A stretch of DNA of 64,000 nt. Source: Mumia quercus (GTDB lineage Bacteria > Actinomycetota > Actinomycetes > Propionibacteriales > Nocardioidaceae). This document shows, piece after piece, positions 44,604 to 52,854 of this stretch (position 1 is the stretch's first letter; each line of letters starts with the position of its first letter). The translations under genes were made by a program, and so were the position numbers. Under the pieces are notes generated by a model that saw nothing but the letters and a program-made list of their open reading frames with translations, was not told the origin of the DNA and made no database searches. The stretch covers positions 27,835-91,834 of the forward strand of contig NZ_JANZYO010000008.1 of assembly GCF_025506335.1 (NCBI RefSeq), written 5' to 3'.

Positions 44604-44852
44604 ATGACGACCGACAAGGACATCCTCACGACGATCTCGTCGCTGGTGGCCGAGGAGAAGTCCCTGCGTGAGCGGAGGGAGCGCGGCGAGACCGACGCGG
44701 ACACCGAGCTCGCCCGCCTGCGCGAGCTCGAGACGAGCCTCGACCAGTGCTGGGACCTGCTGCGGCAGCGGCGGGCGAAGGAGGAGTTCGGCGAGGACCC
44801 GAGCACGGCGTCCGTACGGCCCGCCGGTGAGGTCGAGGGCTACCTCAGCTGA
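44604..44852 (+). CDS. DUF2630 family protein
   Basis: 82 aa. Charged, almost wholly helical (SSLVAEEKSLRERRERGETDADTELARLRELETSLDQCWDLLRQRRAKEEFGEDP), the DUF2630 signature. Small cytosolic protein, function unknown. AGGAG precedes the ATG. The last 8 bp overlap the convergent amidohydrolase. Confidence 0.9.
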   Translation: MTTDKDILTTISSLVAEEKSLRERRERGETDADTELARLRELETSLDQCWDLLRQRRAKEEFGEDPSTASVRPAGEVEGYLS

Positions 44853-45957
44853 GCTGATCCTGCGCGAGCCCGAAGACGCGGATCGCGTTGTCGCGGCTCA
44901 CGGCTCGGGTGAGACGCTCGGACGTCGCCCGGTCGATCTCGTCACGGACGGCGAGGTCGTGCAGCACCGCCCCGAGCGCGCGCCGGAAGAGCACGGCCGC
45001 GAGGTAGTGGTGCTCGGCGACTCCGTACCCGTCCGAGCTGTAGAGGAGCCTCTCGAACGGCGCCGACAGCAGCACCTCGGCGACGACGCGCGCGGACAGG
45101 TCTCCCCCGGTCCGCGTGACGCGGCCGAGACCCAAGTGGACGTGCGTGTACGCACGCGCGAGGACGGCGGCCACCTCGTGGTACGGGTAGGCGTTGACCA
45201 GCAGGACCGGCACGCCGATCTTCTCGGTCGCCTCGAGGAACGGCCTCACCGCCGCCGGGTCATGGACGACGGCCCGCCCGGTGGCGAGGGCGTGACCGAG
45301 GGGGAGGTGGAGAGGCAGCCCGGCCTCGAGCGCGGCGAACGCGAGCCACGTGTGCCACCGCGGGTCACCGTCGCGCTCCGTCGGGTCGGCCGCCACCAGG
45401 TCGACCAGGGAGGAGTCGCGCGGTGGCCGCGCGTCCAGCGCCGGCCGGCCCGGCCCCCACCCGTCCGGCACCCGCAGCGCCGCGAGCGTCACGCCGGCGA
45501 CCGCGTCGGTGTCGGCGAGCTCCGCGCGTACGGCGTCGGCGAGGTCCGGCGGGTCGACACGGCTCCCTACGTCCTCGGCGAGCTCTTCCAGCCGGACGAC
45601 GCGGTGCCCCCGTGCGTCGGCGGCTGCGACGGTGGCCCCGAGGTCGGTGCCCGCCGGCTCGTCGAGGACGAGGTCGCCGACTCCGGCGCGTGACAGGAGC
45701 CGGCGCTCGACCTCGGCCGCGCCGAGCTCGCGACGGCGGGCGAGGTAGGCGTCGAGCGCGGCGTGCGCGTCGAGGTCGAGGACCGGCGCGCACCAGCGGC
45801 GCAGCGCCACCGTCGACATCGACGCTCCTCCGTCGCCCGCACCGAGCAGCCGCTCCAGCTGGTCGTCGGACGGCGTGCCGGCCAGCACCGGATGGCAGTG
45901 CGCGTCGACGAGACGCGGCCAGTCGTCGGGCACCGGGCTTCGCCAGCGGTCAGGCAT
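44845..45957 (-). CDS. Amidohydrolase_2-family metal hydrolase
   Basis: 370 aa. N-terminal DAHCHP (Asp18, His20, His22) is the metal motif of the amidohydrolase TIM barrel. Later HLPLGHA, NAYPYHEVAAVLARAYTHVHLGLG and LLYSSDGYGVAEHHYLAA supply the remaining ligands; this last motif is like FluG/uronate-isomerase-type amidohydrolases. Substrate not known, possibly a lactone or amide. ATG 45957 has GGGGAGGGG upstream. Confidence 0.85.
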   Translation of the reverse strand: MPDRWRSPVPDDWPRLVDAHCHPVLAGTPSDDQLERLLGAGDGGASMSTVALRRWCAPVLDLDAHAALDAYLARRRELGAAEVERRLLSRAGVGDLVLDEPAGTDLGATVAAADARGHRVVRLEELAEDVGSRVDPPDLADAVRAELADTDAVAGVTLAALRVPDGWGPGRPALDARPPRDSSLVDLVAADPTERDGDPRWHTWLAFAALEAGLPLHLPLGHALATGRAVVHDPAAVRPFLEATEKIGVPVLLVNAYPYHEVAAVLARAYTHVHLGLGRVTRTGGDLSARVVAEVLLSAPFERLLYSSDGYGVAEHHYLAAVLFRRALGAVLHDLAVRDEIDRATSERLTRAVSRDNAIRVFGLAQDQLS

Positions 45958-46048
45958 CGGACCCCTCCCCTCGAGCAGCGGGTGCTGCCGAGCGTACGCG
46001 CGCCGGCGCGTCTGTGTCCGCTCGACGGTGGCGTCGGGGGCGCCGTAC

Positions 46049-46054
46049 TAGCCT
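46049..46054 (+). promoter_or_regulatory. -10 box of leaderless NYN gene
   Basis: TAGCCT lies six bases before ATG 46061, so the mRNA probably starts at the AUG. Confidence 0.5.
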
Positions 46055-46060
46055 GGCCGG

Positions 46061-47128
46061 ATGAGCCGGCTCGCACGGTCCGATCGTCACGCCATCCTCG
46101 TGGACGCGGGCTACCTCCTTGCCTCGTCCGCGCAGATCATCGTGGGGACGTCCTTGCGGCGGGCCGTCGCGGTGAGCTGGGAACGCCTCGTCTCGGGGAT
46201 CAAGGAGTCGGCCGCCGCGCACACCGACACCCGCCTGCTTCGAGTCTTCTGGTACGACGCCGCCAACACGCTGGGAGGTCGTGCGCTCTCGGAGGAGCAC
46301 AACCTCGTGTCGCTGCTCCCCGACGTCAAGCTGCGCCTGGGCCGGGTCAACAACGAGGGCGCCCAGAAGGGCGTCGACACCCGTATCGCCCTCGACCTCG
46401 TCAACCTCGCGCTGCAGGGCGCGGTCTCGGAGATCTTTCTCGTCTCCGGCGACGACGACCTGACCGAGGCCGTCGACATGGCGCAGGACTACGGAGTCCG
46501 CGTCAGCCTCTTCAACGTCCCGAACGACGACGCGCGCATCGGCGTCCACGCGACCGCGATGAACCTCGCGCGGGTCGCCGACGACCGTCTGCGCATCCCG
46601 ACCGAGACCATCCGCTCGGCGATCACGCCGTCGCCGCGCCAGCGCACCGAGCCCGTTCCGGTCGCCGTGCCGGTGCCCGTGCCCGACCCGGTCGCCGAGG
46701 TCGCTCCCCAGGACGACGCGCCCGTCGCGCCTCGGCTGCGGATCCCGACGCCCTCCGACGTGGCACGACTCCACCCTGCGCCCGCTCCCCCGGCACCCCC
46801 GTCACCCGCGGCGCCTCCCGCGGTCTCGTTGGCCTGGAGCAGCTCGAGCGGCAACGCCGGGGGCGGCCCGGGACACGACCCCGACGCCGACCTCCGCGCG
46901 GTGATCCCCGACGTCGTACGCACGGTGGTGCGCAACTGGCTCGACTCCGCCACGCAGGCCGACGTCGAGGCGCTCGTCGCCACCCGCCCGACGATCCCCG
47001 GCGACATCGACTCGACCCTCCTCAACGACCTCGTGGCCCACAGCGACGACCGCTACCGGGTGCTGCAGACCGAGACGCGCTGGCAGCTTCGTGAGGCGTT
47101 CTGGGCCGAGGTCGACCGGCACGTCTGA
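46061..47128 (+). CDS. NYN domain (PIN-like) ribonuclease
   Basis: 355 aa. The NYN/PIN-like core occupies residues 8-180, with acidic active-site candidates Asp15 (ILVDAGYLLA), Asp106 (KGVDTRIALDL) and Asp131-133 (VSGDDDLTEAV). A Pro/Ala-rich linker (~205-280) joins a C-terminal helical domain (VIPDVVRTVVRNWLDSATQADVEAL...WQLREAFWAEVDRHV) that resembles OST-HTH-like tails. Likely RNA endonuclease. Not linked to another RNA gene. Confidence 0.87.
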   Translation: MSRLARSDRHAILVDAGYLLASSAQIIVGTSLRRAVAVSWERLVSGIKESAAAHTDTRLLRVFWYDAANTLGGRALSEEHNLVSLLPDVKLRLGRVNNEGAQKGVDTRIALDLVNLALQGAVSEIFLVSGDDDLTEAVDMAQDYGVRVSLFNVPNDDARIGVHATAMNLARVADDRLRIPTETIRSAITPSPRQRTEPVPVAVPVPVPDPVAEVAPQDDAPVAPRLRIPTPSDVARLHPAPAPPAPPSPAAPPAVSLAWSSSSGNAGGGPGHDPDADLRAVIPDVVRTVVRNWLDSATQADVEALVATRPTIPGDIDSTLLNDLVAHSDDRYRVLQTETRWQLREAFWAEVDRHV

Positions 47129-47134
47129 GCGGGC

Positions 47135-47749
47135 TCAGGGGCGCAGGAAGTCCTGGAGCAGCTCGGTGAGGAGGGCGTCGAGCGTCGTGATGCGGTCCGG
47201 GCCGACGAACGCCGGCCCGGTCAGCGCGAACGAGTAGGCGTTGAGCAGGACCGCCGACGCCAGCAGGCTGGGGTCTCCTTCGCGGATCGACCCGTCGCGC
47301 TGCCCGTCCCTGACGAAGTCCTCGAGCAGGGCGAGCTGCTCGTCGGTGCTGCGCCCACGACGGTTGACCAGGTAGGGCAGCAAGAAGTCCGGGTCCAGCT
47401 CGACCACGCGCTTCAGCAGGGGCAGCCGGCGGACCTGCCCGACCATGCTGACCGTGCCCGAGACGAGGACGTCGCGGGCCGACCGTCCGCCGATCAGTCG
47501 CATCGCCCGCTGCATGACCATGCGGAACTCGCGGGTGAAGAGGTCACCGACGACGCCCTCGACGTTCGGCCACGTCCGGTAGAGGGTCGCCCGCGAGACC
47601 TCCGCCCGCCGAGCGAGGTCGGCCATCGTGAGTCCGCGCACACCGCGCTCGACGACGATGGCGTGCGCCGCGTCGAGCACCCGGTCTCTCGAGACCGTGG
47701 GGTTCCCCCGAGGTGCGTCCTGCGATCCCCCTCGCCGATGCGCCCGCAT
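47135..47749 (-). CDS. TetR family transcriptional regulator
   Basis: 204 aa. HTH at about 18-65 (SRDRVLDAAHAIVVERGVRGLTMADLARRAEVSRATLYRTWPN). Ligand domain is of the unassigned TetR C-terminal type. ATG 47749 lies seven bases from a TACCCT box, again nearly leaderless. Divergent from the secreted-protein gene. No operon partner, so targets are likely remote or itself: CGACCTCG occurs twice in the intergenic region. Confidence 0.88.
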   Translation of the reverse strand: MRAHRRGGSQDAPRGNPTVSRDRVLDAAHAIVVERGVRGLTMADLARRAEVSRATLYRTWPNVEGVVGDLFTREFRMVMQRAMRLIGGRSARDVLVSGTVSMVGQVRRLPLLKRVVELDPDFLLPYLVNRRGRSTDEQLALLEDFVRDGQRDGSIREGDPSLLASAVLLNAYSFALTGPAFVGPDRITTLDALLTELLQDFLRP

Positions 47750-47756
47750 GCGTCGC

Positions 47757-47837
47757 AGGGTATCGACCTCGCCGCACGGCGCCTCGCACCCCCTCCGCTC
47801 GGCGACCGGTCGGGGACCCCGACCTCGCATAAGGTCG
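47757..47837. promoter_or_regulatory. Divergent promoter region of tetR and secreted protein
   Basis: Minus-strand TACCCT (47757-47762) and plus-strand TAAGGT (47830-47835, six bases before GTG 47842). CGACC-N8-GGTCG (47820-47837) straddles the second -10, and CGACCTCGC is repeated at 47764 and 47820; both may bind the TetR protein. Confidence 0.45.
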
Positions 47838-47841
47838 AGCG

Positions 47842-48573
47842 GTGGCCGTACGACGACTTCTGCTCGCCTCCGCGACGCTCCTGCTGACCGCCGGGCTGGT
47901 GACGACCGGACTGTCCGCGCCTGCCCAGGCGGCATCGGGCCAGGTGTCCTCGCCGAGCGCGACGCTCTACAAGAACTGCTTCAGCCATCCGTTCCGCTAC
48001 GCGCTGAGCGGTGTCGGCGTCGGCTGGACGCTGACCGTCGACCTCGTGTCCTCAGGGGGGCGACGTGTGGACCGCGCCGTGGTGCCGCAGAGCGCGGGTG
48101 CCTCGGGCACCGGTGCGTTCCGGCTGTGCGCGGGCTCGGTGCGGCCCGGCGGCTACACCGTGCAGTCCCGCGTGACCTGGCCCGCGGAGACCGGGCGCGC
48201 GCCGCTCGCGCTGCCGACCACCCGGCTGACGCTGGTGCGGCCACGCTCGAAGACCGCGCTCAGCCTCTCGACGCGTCGACCCAAGCTGCGCAAGCACCTG
48301 AGGGTGCGCGCGACCAGCAGGGTCGCCCGGCCGTACGGCTTCTTCCCGACCTCAGGTGTCCGCGTCAAAGCGCAGGTGAGGCACAAGGGCCGCTGGCGCA
48401 CGCTCGGGAAGGCCCGTGCGACGAACGCCGACGGCACCGCGACCTGGCGGGTCCGGTGGCGCTACGCCACCCCCAAGAAGGTGCGGGTCGTCACGCTGCG
48501 CAGCGTCTACCAGAGCTCCTCGACCTCACGGGTCGTGATCGTGCGCAGCAAGCGTCCGAAGGCGAAGGGCTGA
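47842..48573 (+). CDS. Secreted hypothetical protein
   Basis: 243 aa. Clear Sec signal peptide (MAVRRLLLASATLLLTAGLV..., cleavage near AQA-ASG at residue 30). The mature protein is basic (pI high) and beta-rich, with Ig-like strands such as WTLTVDLVSSGGRRVDRAVV, VRVKAQVRHKGRWRTLGKARA and KKVRVVTLRSVYQSS, in the style of actinobacterial extracellular beta-sandwich proteins. Two Cys (46 and ~95) could form a disulfide. Function unknown. GTG start, leaderless geometry. Confidence 0.8.
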   Translation: MAVRRLLLASATLLLTAGLVTTGLSAPAQAASGQVSSPSATLYKNCFSHPFRYALSGVGVGWTLTVDLVSSGGRRVDRAVVPQSAGASGTGAFRLCAGSVRPGGYTVQSRVTWPAETGRAPLALPTTRLTLVRPRSKTALSLSTRRPKLRKHLRVRATSRVARPYGFFPTSGVRVKAQVRHKGRWRTLGKARATNADGTATWRVRWRYATPKKVRVVTLRSVYQSSSTSRVVIVRSKRPKAKG

Positions 48574-48575
48574 CC

Positions 48576-49232
48576 TCAGCCCTCCGCCGCGACCTTGGTC
48601 AGCACCTGCGCGAACGTCGACGCCGCCTGCGCTCCTGAGATGCCGTAGCGACCCTCGACGACGAAGAAGGGCACGCCGCTGATCCCGTACGCGTCTGCCT
48701 GAGCGAGGTCGGCGTCCACGTCGGAGGAGTACGTCCCGGCGTCCAGCGCGGCGAGCACCTCCTCGCGGTCGAGACCGACCTCGGCGGCGAGGTCGGCCAG
48801 CGTCTCGTCCTTCCCCAGGTGCGCTCCCTCGACGAAGTACGCCGCGAACAGCCGCTCGACGAGCTCGTGCTGCAGCCCTCGGGCCTTCGCGAGGTGGAGC
48901 ACCTCGTGCGCCTTGCGGGTCGCGGCGTGCCGAAGGGCGTCGAAGTCGTAGGCCAGACCTTCCTCCGCACCCAGCTGGGTCATCTGCTCGAGCATGCGGC
49001 GGACCTGGACCTCGTCCATGCCCTTGTGCTTCGCGAGGAAGTCGACCTCGGAGCCCTCGAAGTCGGCGGGGGTGTCGGGCGAGAGCTCGAACGAGTGGAA
49101 CTCGACCTCCACCTCACGGTCCCCTCCGGCGGCGCGATACTGCGCCAACCCCGCCTCCCACCGGCGCTTGCCGAGGTAGCACCACGGGCACGCGATGTCG
49201 GACCACACGTCGATCTTCAGGGGACGGCTCAT
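48576..49232 (-). CDS. DsbA family oxidoreductase (FrnE type)
   Basis: 218 aa. Thioredoxin-fold with Cys15-Pro-Trp-Cys18 in [14 protein letters not shown] and the cis-Pro loop [20 protein letters not shown] near the end. FrnE-like proteins are cytosolic thiol-disulfide isomerases. ATG 49232 ([12 protein letters not shown]) is chosen because upstream in-frame sequence has no family similarity and would overlap the cspA leader. Ends 2 bp from the convergent secreted-protein gene. Confidence 0.92.
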   Translation of the reverse strand: MSRPLKIDVWSDIACPWCYLGKRRWEAGLAQYRAAGGDREVEVEFHSFELSPDTPADFEGSEVDFLAKHKGMDEVQVRRMLEQMTQLGAEEGLAYDFDALRHAATRKAHEVLHLAKARGLQHELVERLFAAYFVEGAHLGKDETLADLAAEVGLDREEVLAALDAGTYSSDVDADLAQADAYGISGVPFFVVEGRYGISGAQAASTFAQVLTKVAAEG

Positions 49233-49340
49233 GGCGGACGCAACGACGTGTGCGGTGCGAACATTCCTCGTCGCCGGTTCTGCCGAGACCGGCGTGTCGC
49301 GGCTCGGCAGGTGCACCCACGGACCTGCTAGTGTTCTGGA

Positions 49341-49506
49341 AGTAGTTGTTCGGTTCAGCGCAGGTGAGATCCCTGGCGCCAACGGTACGACCGTTGGCGC
49401 TTTTGTCTTATCTGCGTCGGGCACATCACCACAACCATGTGGCGGTGGGACAACCTGCACGGGGGTCGGCAACGGCCGGCTCCACAGTTCGACGAAAGAG
49501 CAAGAA
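49341..49506 (+). promoter_or_regulatory. Long cspA 5' leader
   Basis: A TAGTGT -10 candidate at 49329-49334 suggests transcription from about 49341, giving a ~165-nt leader. It contains a canonical intrinsic terminator (49376-49406) well before the cspA start. CAACGG at 49470-49475 could pair with CCGTTG (49391-49396) in the terminator 3' arm and so open it. Candidate attenuation/antitermination switch. Confidence 0.55.
49376..49411 (+). terminator. Intrinsic terminator inside cspA leader
   Basis: GCGCCAACGGT (49376-49386), loop ACG, ACCGTTGGCGC (49390-49400), then TTTTGTCTTAT. One of the few T-tract terminators in this GC-rich window, placed upstream rather than downstream of a gene. Confidence 0.85.
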
Positions 49507-49710
49507 ATGTCGCAAGGCACCGTGAAGTGGTTCAACGACGAAAAGGGCTTCGGCTTCATCGCCCAGGACGGTGGCGGTGACGACGTGTTCGTTCACTACA
49601 CCGCGATCGCCGGGAACGGCTTCCGTACGCTGGCCGAGAACCAGCGCGTCGAGTTCGACGTCACCCAGGGCCAGAAGGGCCCGCAGGCGGAGAACGTTCG
49701 CGCCATCTGA
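49507..49710 (+). CDS. cspA: Cold-shock domain protein CspA
   Basis: 67 aa, single cold-shock domain. RNP1 KGFGFI and RNP2 VFVHY are intact ([20 protein letters not shown] start). Binds single-stranded RNA/DNA as an RNA chaperone. Preceded by a long structured leader and followed by a strong terminator, so it is a monocistronic, probably highly expressed gene. Confidence 0.96.
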   Translation: MSQGTVKWFNDEKGFGFIAQDGGGDDVFVHYTAIAGNGFRTLAENQRVEFDVTQGQKGPQAENVRAI

Positions 49711-49736
49711 GAGGTCGTCTCTCCACGAGACTTCTG

Positions 49737-49774
49737 ACGAGGGCCCCGACACCGAGAGGTGTCGGGGCCCTCGT
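49737..49774 (+). terminator. cspA terminator
   Basis: 17-bp perfect stem ACGAGGGCCCCGACACC / GGTGTCGGGGCCCTCGT with GAGA loop, followed by TCGTCT. Confidence 0.9.
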
Positions 49775-49779
49775 TCGTC

Positions 49780-50081
49780 TCACGACGCGCGAGACGTTCC
49801 GGCTTCCGCGCCCTGCGCGCTCCGTACCCCCGCAGCGGAGCGTGCAAGACGCGGATCTGCCCACCCGACGCACCAGGCTCGGGCGACGCTCCTGCCTCCC
49901 GGCAGCGAAGCGTCCTCTCATCCCAACTCGCGGCTTCGGTGGTGGCAAGGGTTGCAGCGGGGTTGCAACTCTTGCGCCGATGGCCCGAAAACACACGAAT
50001 TCTCCGCGCCAAAGGCTGGGCTGACAGCGTTCCAGGCCGTACGGTGGGGTCTGCGAGGAGGCCAGCAACCGGGGGGTGAGC
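49780..50081. other. Non-coding gap with GGTTGCA repeats upstream of GAF regulator
   Basis: About 300 bases with several short open frames but none with coding character or a ribosome site. GGGTTGCA-GCGG-GGTTGCAAC (49949-49968) contains a direct repeat and a partial dyad; it is the most promoter-like spot, roughly 115 bases before the GAF regulator. Nothing else supportable. Confidence 0.5.
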
Positions 50082-51398
50082 ATGACCGCTCCGCGCACGG
50101 AGGCGTCGTCGATCGACCTTCGCAGCCTCTATCGCATCCGTTCTGACGTCCTCGCCGGCCGCTCACCCGAGCACGAGCCGCGCGCGGTGGTGCGCGCGTC
50201 GTGGGACCGCACGCGGACGCTGGGACTCACCCCAGACGGGGTGCCGCCCGAGCCGCCCGTCGCACCGGACGTCGTGGAGGCCGAGCGGGCCGCGAGCGCC
50301 CTGCGCCCGATGGTGGACCAGCTCAGTGACCTGCTGCGTGCGGCCGTGAACTCTGCCGGCATGCTCCTGGCCATCACCTCCGCCGACGCGCGCATCCTCT
50401 GGCGGGCAGGCTCGGGTGTGCTGAGACGGTACGCCGACGACCTCGGGATGGTCCCGGGTGCGACCTGGGCCGAGGGCAACGTCGGTACCAACGCGATCGG
50501 CACCGCGCTGGTCGAGGGCACGCCGGTGGGGATCCACGCCGCCGAGCACTACGCCGAGGACCACCTCCCCTGGTCCTGCGCCGCCGCACCCGTGCGCGAC
50601 CCGCTCAGCGGCGACCAGATCGGGGTCGTCGACCTGAGCTACCGCAGTCCGAACGTGAACCCGCTCGCACTCCCCCACGTGGTGATGGCCGCGCAGCTCG
50701 CCGAGGCGCAGCTGCGCCAGCGCTACCACGACAACGCCGACCGCCTGCGCACGTACGCGGCTCCCATGCTGGCCCGTCTCGGCGGCCCCGCGCTCGCCGT
50801 CACCCGCGACGGGATCTGTGCGGCCGCCGTCGGCACCGAGCCGCCTGCCCGCATCGAGCTCCCCCGTGACGTCGAGCCCGGTGCTCTGTGGCTGCCGTCC
50901 CTCGGCAACGTCGTCGCGGAGCCTGTCCCCGACGGGTGGCTGCTGCGGCTCGCCGACGACGGCTCCGACCACGAGCCGACCACCCGGGTCCGCCTCGACC
51001 TCACGCGGTCGCCCTCGGTCGTCGAGGTCACGGGCCCGAGCGGCTCGTGGAACCACACCCTCTCGCCGCGGCACTCCGAGATCTTGCTCTCCTTGGTCCG
51101 CAACCCCAACGGGCGTTCGGCCTCCGAGCTCGCCGAGGACCTCTTCGGTGGTCCTGGCCGTACGGTCACGGTGCGCGCGGAGATGTCGAGGCTCAGGCGC
51201 ACGCTCGGCGGCGTCCTCAGCGCGATGCCCTACCGCGTCAGCGAGATGGTCGACGTCGAGGTCGAGCTGCCCGACGACCCCGAGGCGCTCATCCCCGGAT
51301 CGGCCGCACCGATCGTCGTGAGCACGCGCGCCGACCTCGCGGCGGAGCTGAGCGAGCCCGACGGTCGGCCGCGGGTCGGCCGTCACCGCGCGTACTGA
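50082..51398 (+). CDS. GAF domain transcriptional regulator with winged-helix C-terminus
   Basis: 438 aa. An N-terminal helical segment and GAF-like sensory domain (ITSADARILWRAGSGVLRRYADDLGMVPGATWAEGNVGTNAIGTALVEGTPVGIHAAEHY, about 100-165) match the AcoR/DhaR-type sensory half. There is no AAA+ sigma-54 module; instead the C-terminus (LSPRHSEILLSLVRNPNGRSASELAEDLFGGPGRTVTVRAEMSRLRRTLGG) is a winged helix of the OmpR/BTAD-like kind. Probably a metabolite- or redox-sensing activator. ATG 50082 has GGGGG seven bases upstream; GTG 50076 is the alternative. Confidence 0.82.
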   Translation: MTAPRTEASSIDLRSLYRIRSDVLAGRSPEHEPRAVVRASWDRTRTLGLTPDGVPPEPPVAPDVVEAERAASALRPMVDQLSDLLRAAVNSAGMLLAITSADARILWRAGSGVLRRYADDLGMVPGATWAEGNVGTNAIGTALVEGTPVGIHAAEHYAEDHLPWSCAAAPVRDPLSGDQIGVVDLSYRSPNVNPLALPHVVMAAQLAEAQLRQRYHDNADRLRTYAAPMLARLGGPALAVTRDGICAAAVGTEPPARIELPRDVEPGALWLPSLGNVVAEPVPDGWLLRLADDGSDHEPTTRVRLDLTRSPSVVEVTGPSGSWNHTLSPRHSEILLSLVRNPNGRSASELAEDLFGGPGRTVTVRAEMSRLRRTLGGVLSAMPYRVSEMVDVEVELPDDPEALIPGSAAPIVVSTRADLAAELSEPDGRPRVGRHRAY

Positions 51399-51410
51399 CG
51401 ATCTCGTCAG
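51395..51410. terminator. Small stem-loop at convergent GAF-regulator/PLP-enzyme junction
   Basis: CTGACG-ATCT-CGTCAG includes the regulator stop codon; GCGCGTCA then repeats. Weak terminator candidate. Confidence 0.35.
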
Positions 51411-51414
51411 CGCG

Positions 51415-52854
51415 TCAGCGCGTCAGCCGGTCGAGGAACGCGACGAGCAGGGCTTCGCGCAGCGCCGGCGGGGCCGCGTCCAGGAGGGCGTTGACCGGCG
51501 CCATCCGGGACGGGACGGCGACGCTGCCGCCGTCGCCTGCAAGACCGGCGAGCCCGAGCAGGCCGTCGAAGGCGGCGTCGTCGAGCGTCGTCGGGTCGAG
51601 GGCCTGCGCAGCCGCGCGGAGCTGCGGGTCGACGACGACGGGCCCGGCGGCGACCGCCTCCGCGACAGCGGCACGCAGCGACTCGAGGAACTCCGGGACG
51701 AGCGGGGCGGTCGCCGCCGAGACGGTCAGGTGCAGCGACGGCGGGAGCGCGTCGTAGGCCATCTGCGGCTGCACGAACCACCCGCGGTCGAGCATCGCGT
51801 CGCTGAGGGTGAAGACGTCGCACGCGTCGTCGGTGGTGACGGCGACGAGCGTGGTGTCGGGCTCTGCGGCGACCGTCAGGTGGTCGATGTCGGCTGCTCC
51901 CGCCGCGAGGGCGCGCGCGCCGTCGTGCGCGGTGCGCGCGAGCCGGTGGTAGCCCTCGTCGCCGAGGTAGGTGACGACGGCCCACGCGGCGGCGAGCGGA
52001 CCGCCAGACTTCGTCGACTGCATGGTCGCGTTGAGCATCGTGTACCCCGGCCAGTCGGCGCTGGCGAAGAACTGCGCGCGCCGCAGCGCCGGGGTCCGGT
52101 GGAGCAGCAGGGAGACCCCCTTGGGGGTGTAGGCGTACTTGTGGAGGTCGGCGGAGATGCTCGTGACACCGTCCACCGCGAAGTCCCACGGCGTCGGGGC
52201 GAGACCGTCGCGCTCCAGCCAGGGAAGCACCCACCCGCCGATGCAGGCGTCGACGTGGAAGCGCACGCCGTGCGCCCCGGCCGCGGCGGCGATCTCTGGG
52301 ATCGGGTCGACGACGCCGTGCGCGTACGACGGGGCGCTCGCCGCGACCAGCACCACCCGGTCGGCGTGATCCGCGAGGGCGGCGGCCATCGCCGCCGGAT
52401 CGGCGCGGAAGGTGACGGGGTCGACCGGGACGCTGATCCGCTCGACACCGAAGTAGTGCGCCGCCTTGTGGAACGCCGCATGGATCGTCGTCGGGACGAC
52501 CATCGCCGGACGCGCGACCTGGGGGTTGGCGTCACGCGCCGTCTGGACGGCGAGCAGGATCGACTCCGTCCCTCCGGAGGTCACCGTCCCGACCGCCGTC
52601 TCCGGCGCGTGGAGGAGCGGGCGCGCGAAGGCGACGAGGTCGCGCTCCATCGTGAGCAGGCTCGGGAAGGCGGTGGGGTCGAGGCCGTTCGTAGCCCCGT
52701 ACGCCGCGAGCGCCTCGCGCCCGAGCGCGTCCGCCTCCGCGATGCCGGAGTCGTACACGTAGGCGAGGGTCCGGCCGCCGTGGGTGGGGAGGTCGCCTGC
52801 CCGCATCGCCAGGAGGCGGCTCGCGATGTCGTCGACGGTGTGCTCGGTGGTCAC
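51415..52854 (-). CDS. PLP-dependent lyase/decarboxylase, sphingosine-1-phosphate-lyase-like
   Basis: 479 aa, group II PLP decarboxylase fold. The PLP lysine is Lys239 in SADLHKYAYTPKGVSLLLH; the DxHKYxxxxKG pattern is that of sphingosine-1-phosphate lyase rather than of glutamate decarboxylase (usually SGHKY or NxHKW). TSGGTESILLAVQTARD and FHVDACIGGWVLPWL give the phosphate and pyridine-ring contacts, and MQSTKSGGPLAAAW resembles the SPL conserved block. C-terminal ~70 residues are an extra helical extension. GTG 52854 overlaps the transporter stop codon (GTGA). Substrate not proven; aspartate decarboxylation is an alternative. Confidence 0.85.
   Translation of the reverse strand: MTTEHTVDDIASRLLAMRAGDLPTHGGRTLAYVYDSGIAEADALGREALAAYGATNGLDPTAFPSLLTMERDLVAFARPLLHAPETAVGTVTSGGTESILLAVQTARDANPQVARPAMVVPTTIHAAFHKAAHYFGVERISVPVDPVTFRADPAAMAAALADHADRVVLVAASAPSYAHGVVDPIPEIAAAAGAHGVRFHVDACIGGWVLPWLERDGLAPTPWDFAVDGVTSISADLHKYAYTPKGVSLLLHRTPALRRAQFFASADWPGYTMLNATMQSTKSGGPLAAAWAVVTYLGDEGYHRLARTAHDGARALAAGAADIDHLTVAAEPDTTLVAVTTDDACDVFTLSDAMLDRGWFVQPQMAYDALPPSLHLTVSAATAPLVPEFLESLRAAVAEAVAAGPVVVDPQLRAAAQALDPTTLDDAAFDGLLGLAGLAGDGGSVAVPSRMAPVNALLDAAPPALREALLVAFLDRLTR

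Noticed and set aside
49195-49506. In-frame N-terminal extension of cspA (to 171 aa)
   Set aside because: The extension lacks similarity to cold-shock proteins, crosses an intrinsic terminator, and overlaps the dsbA promoter.
49780-50081. Several 60-140-codon frames in the gap before the GAF regulator
   Set aside because: No ribosome site, no recognisable family, and frames overlap on both strands as expected from GC-rich DNA.
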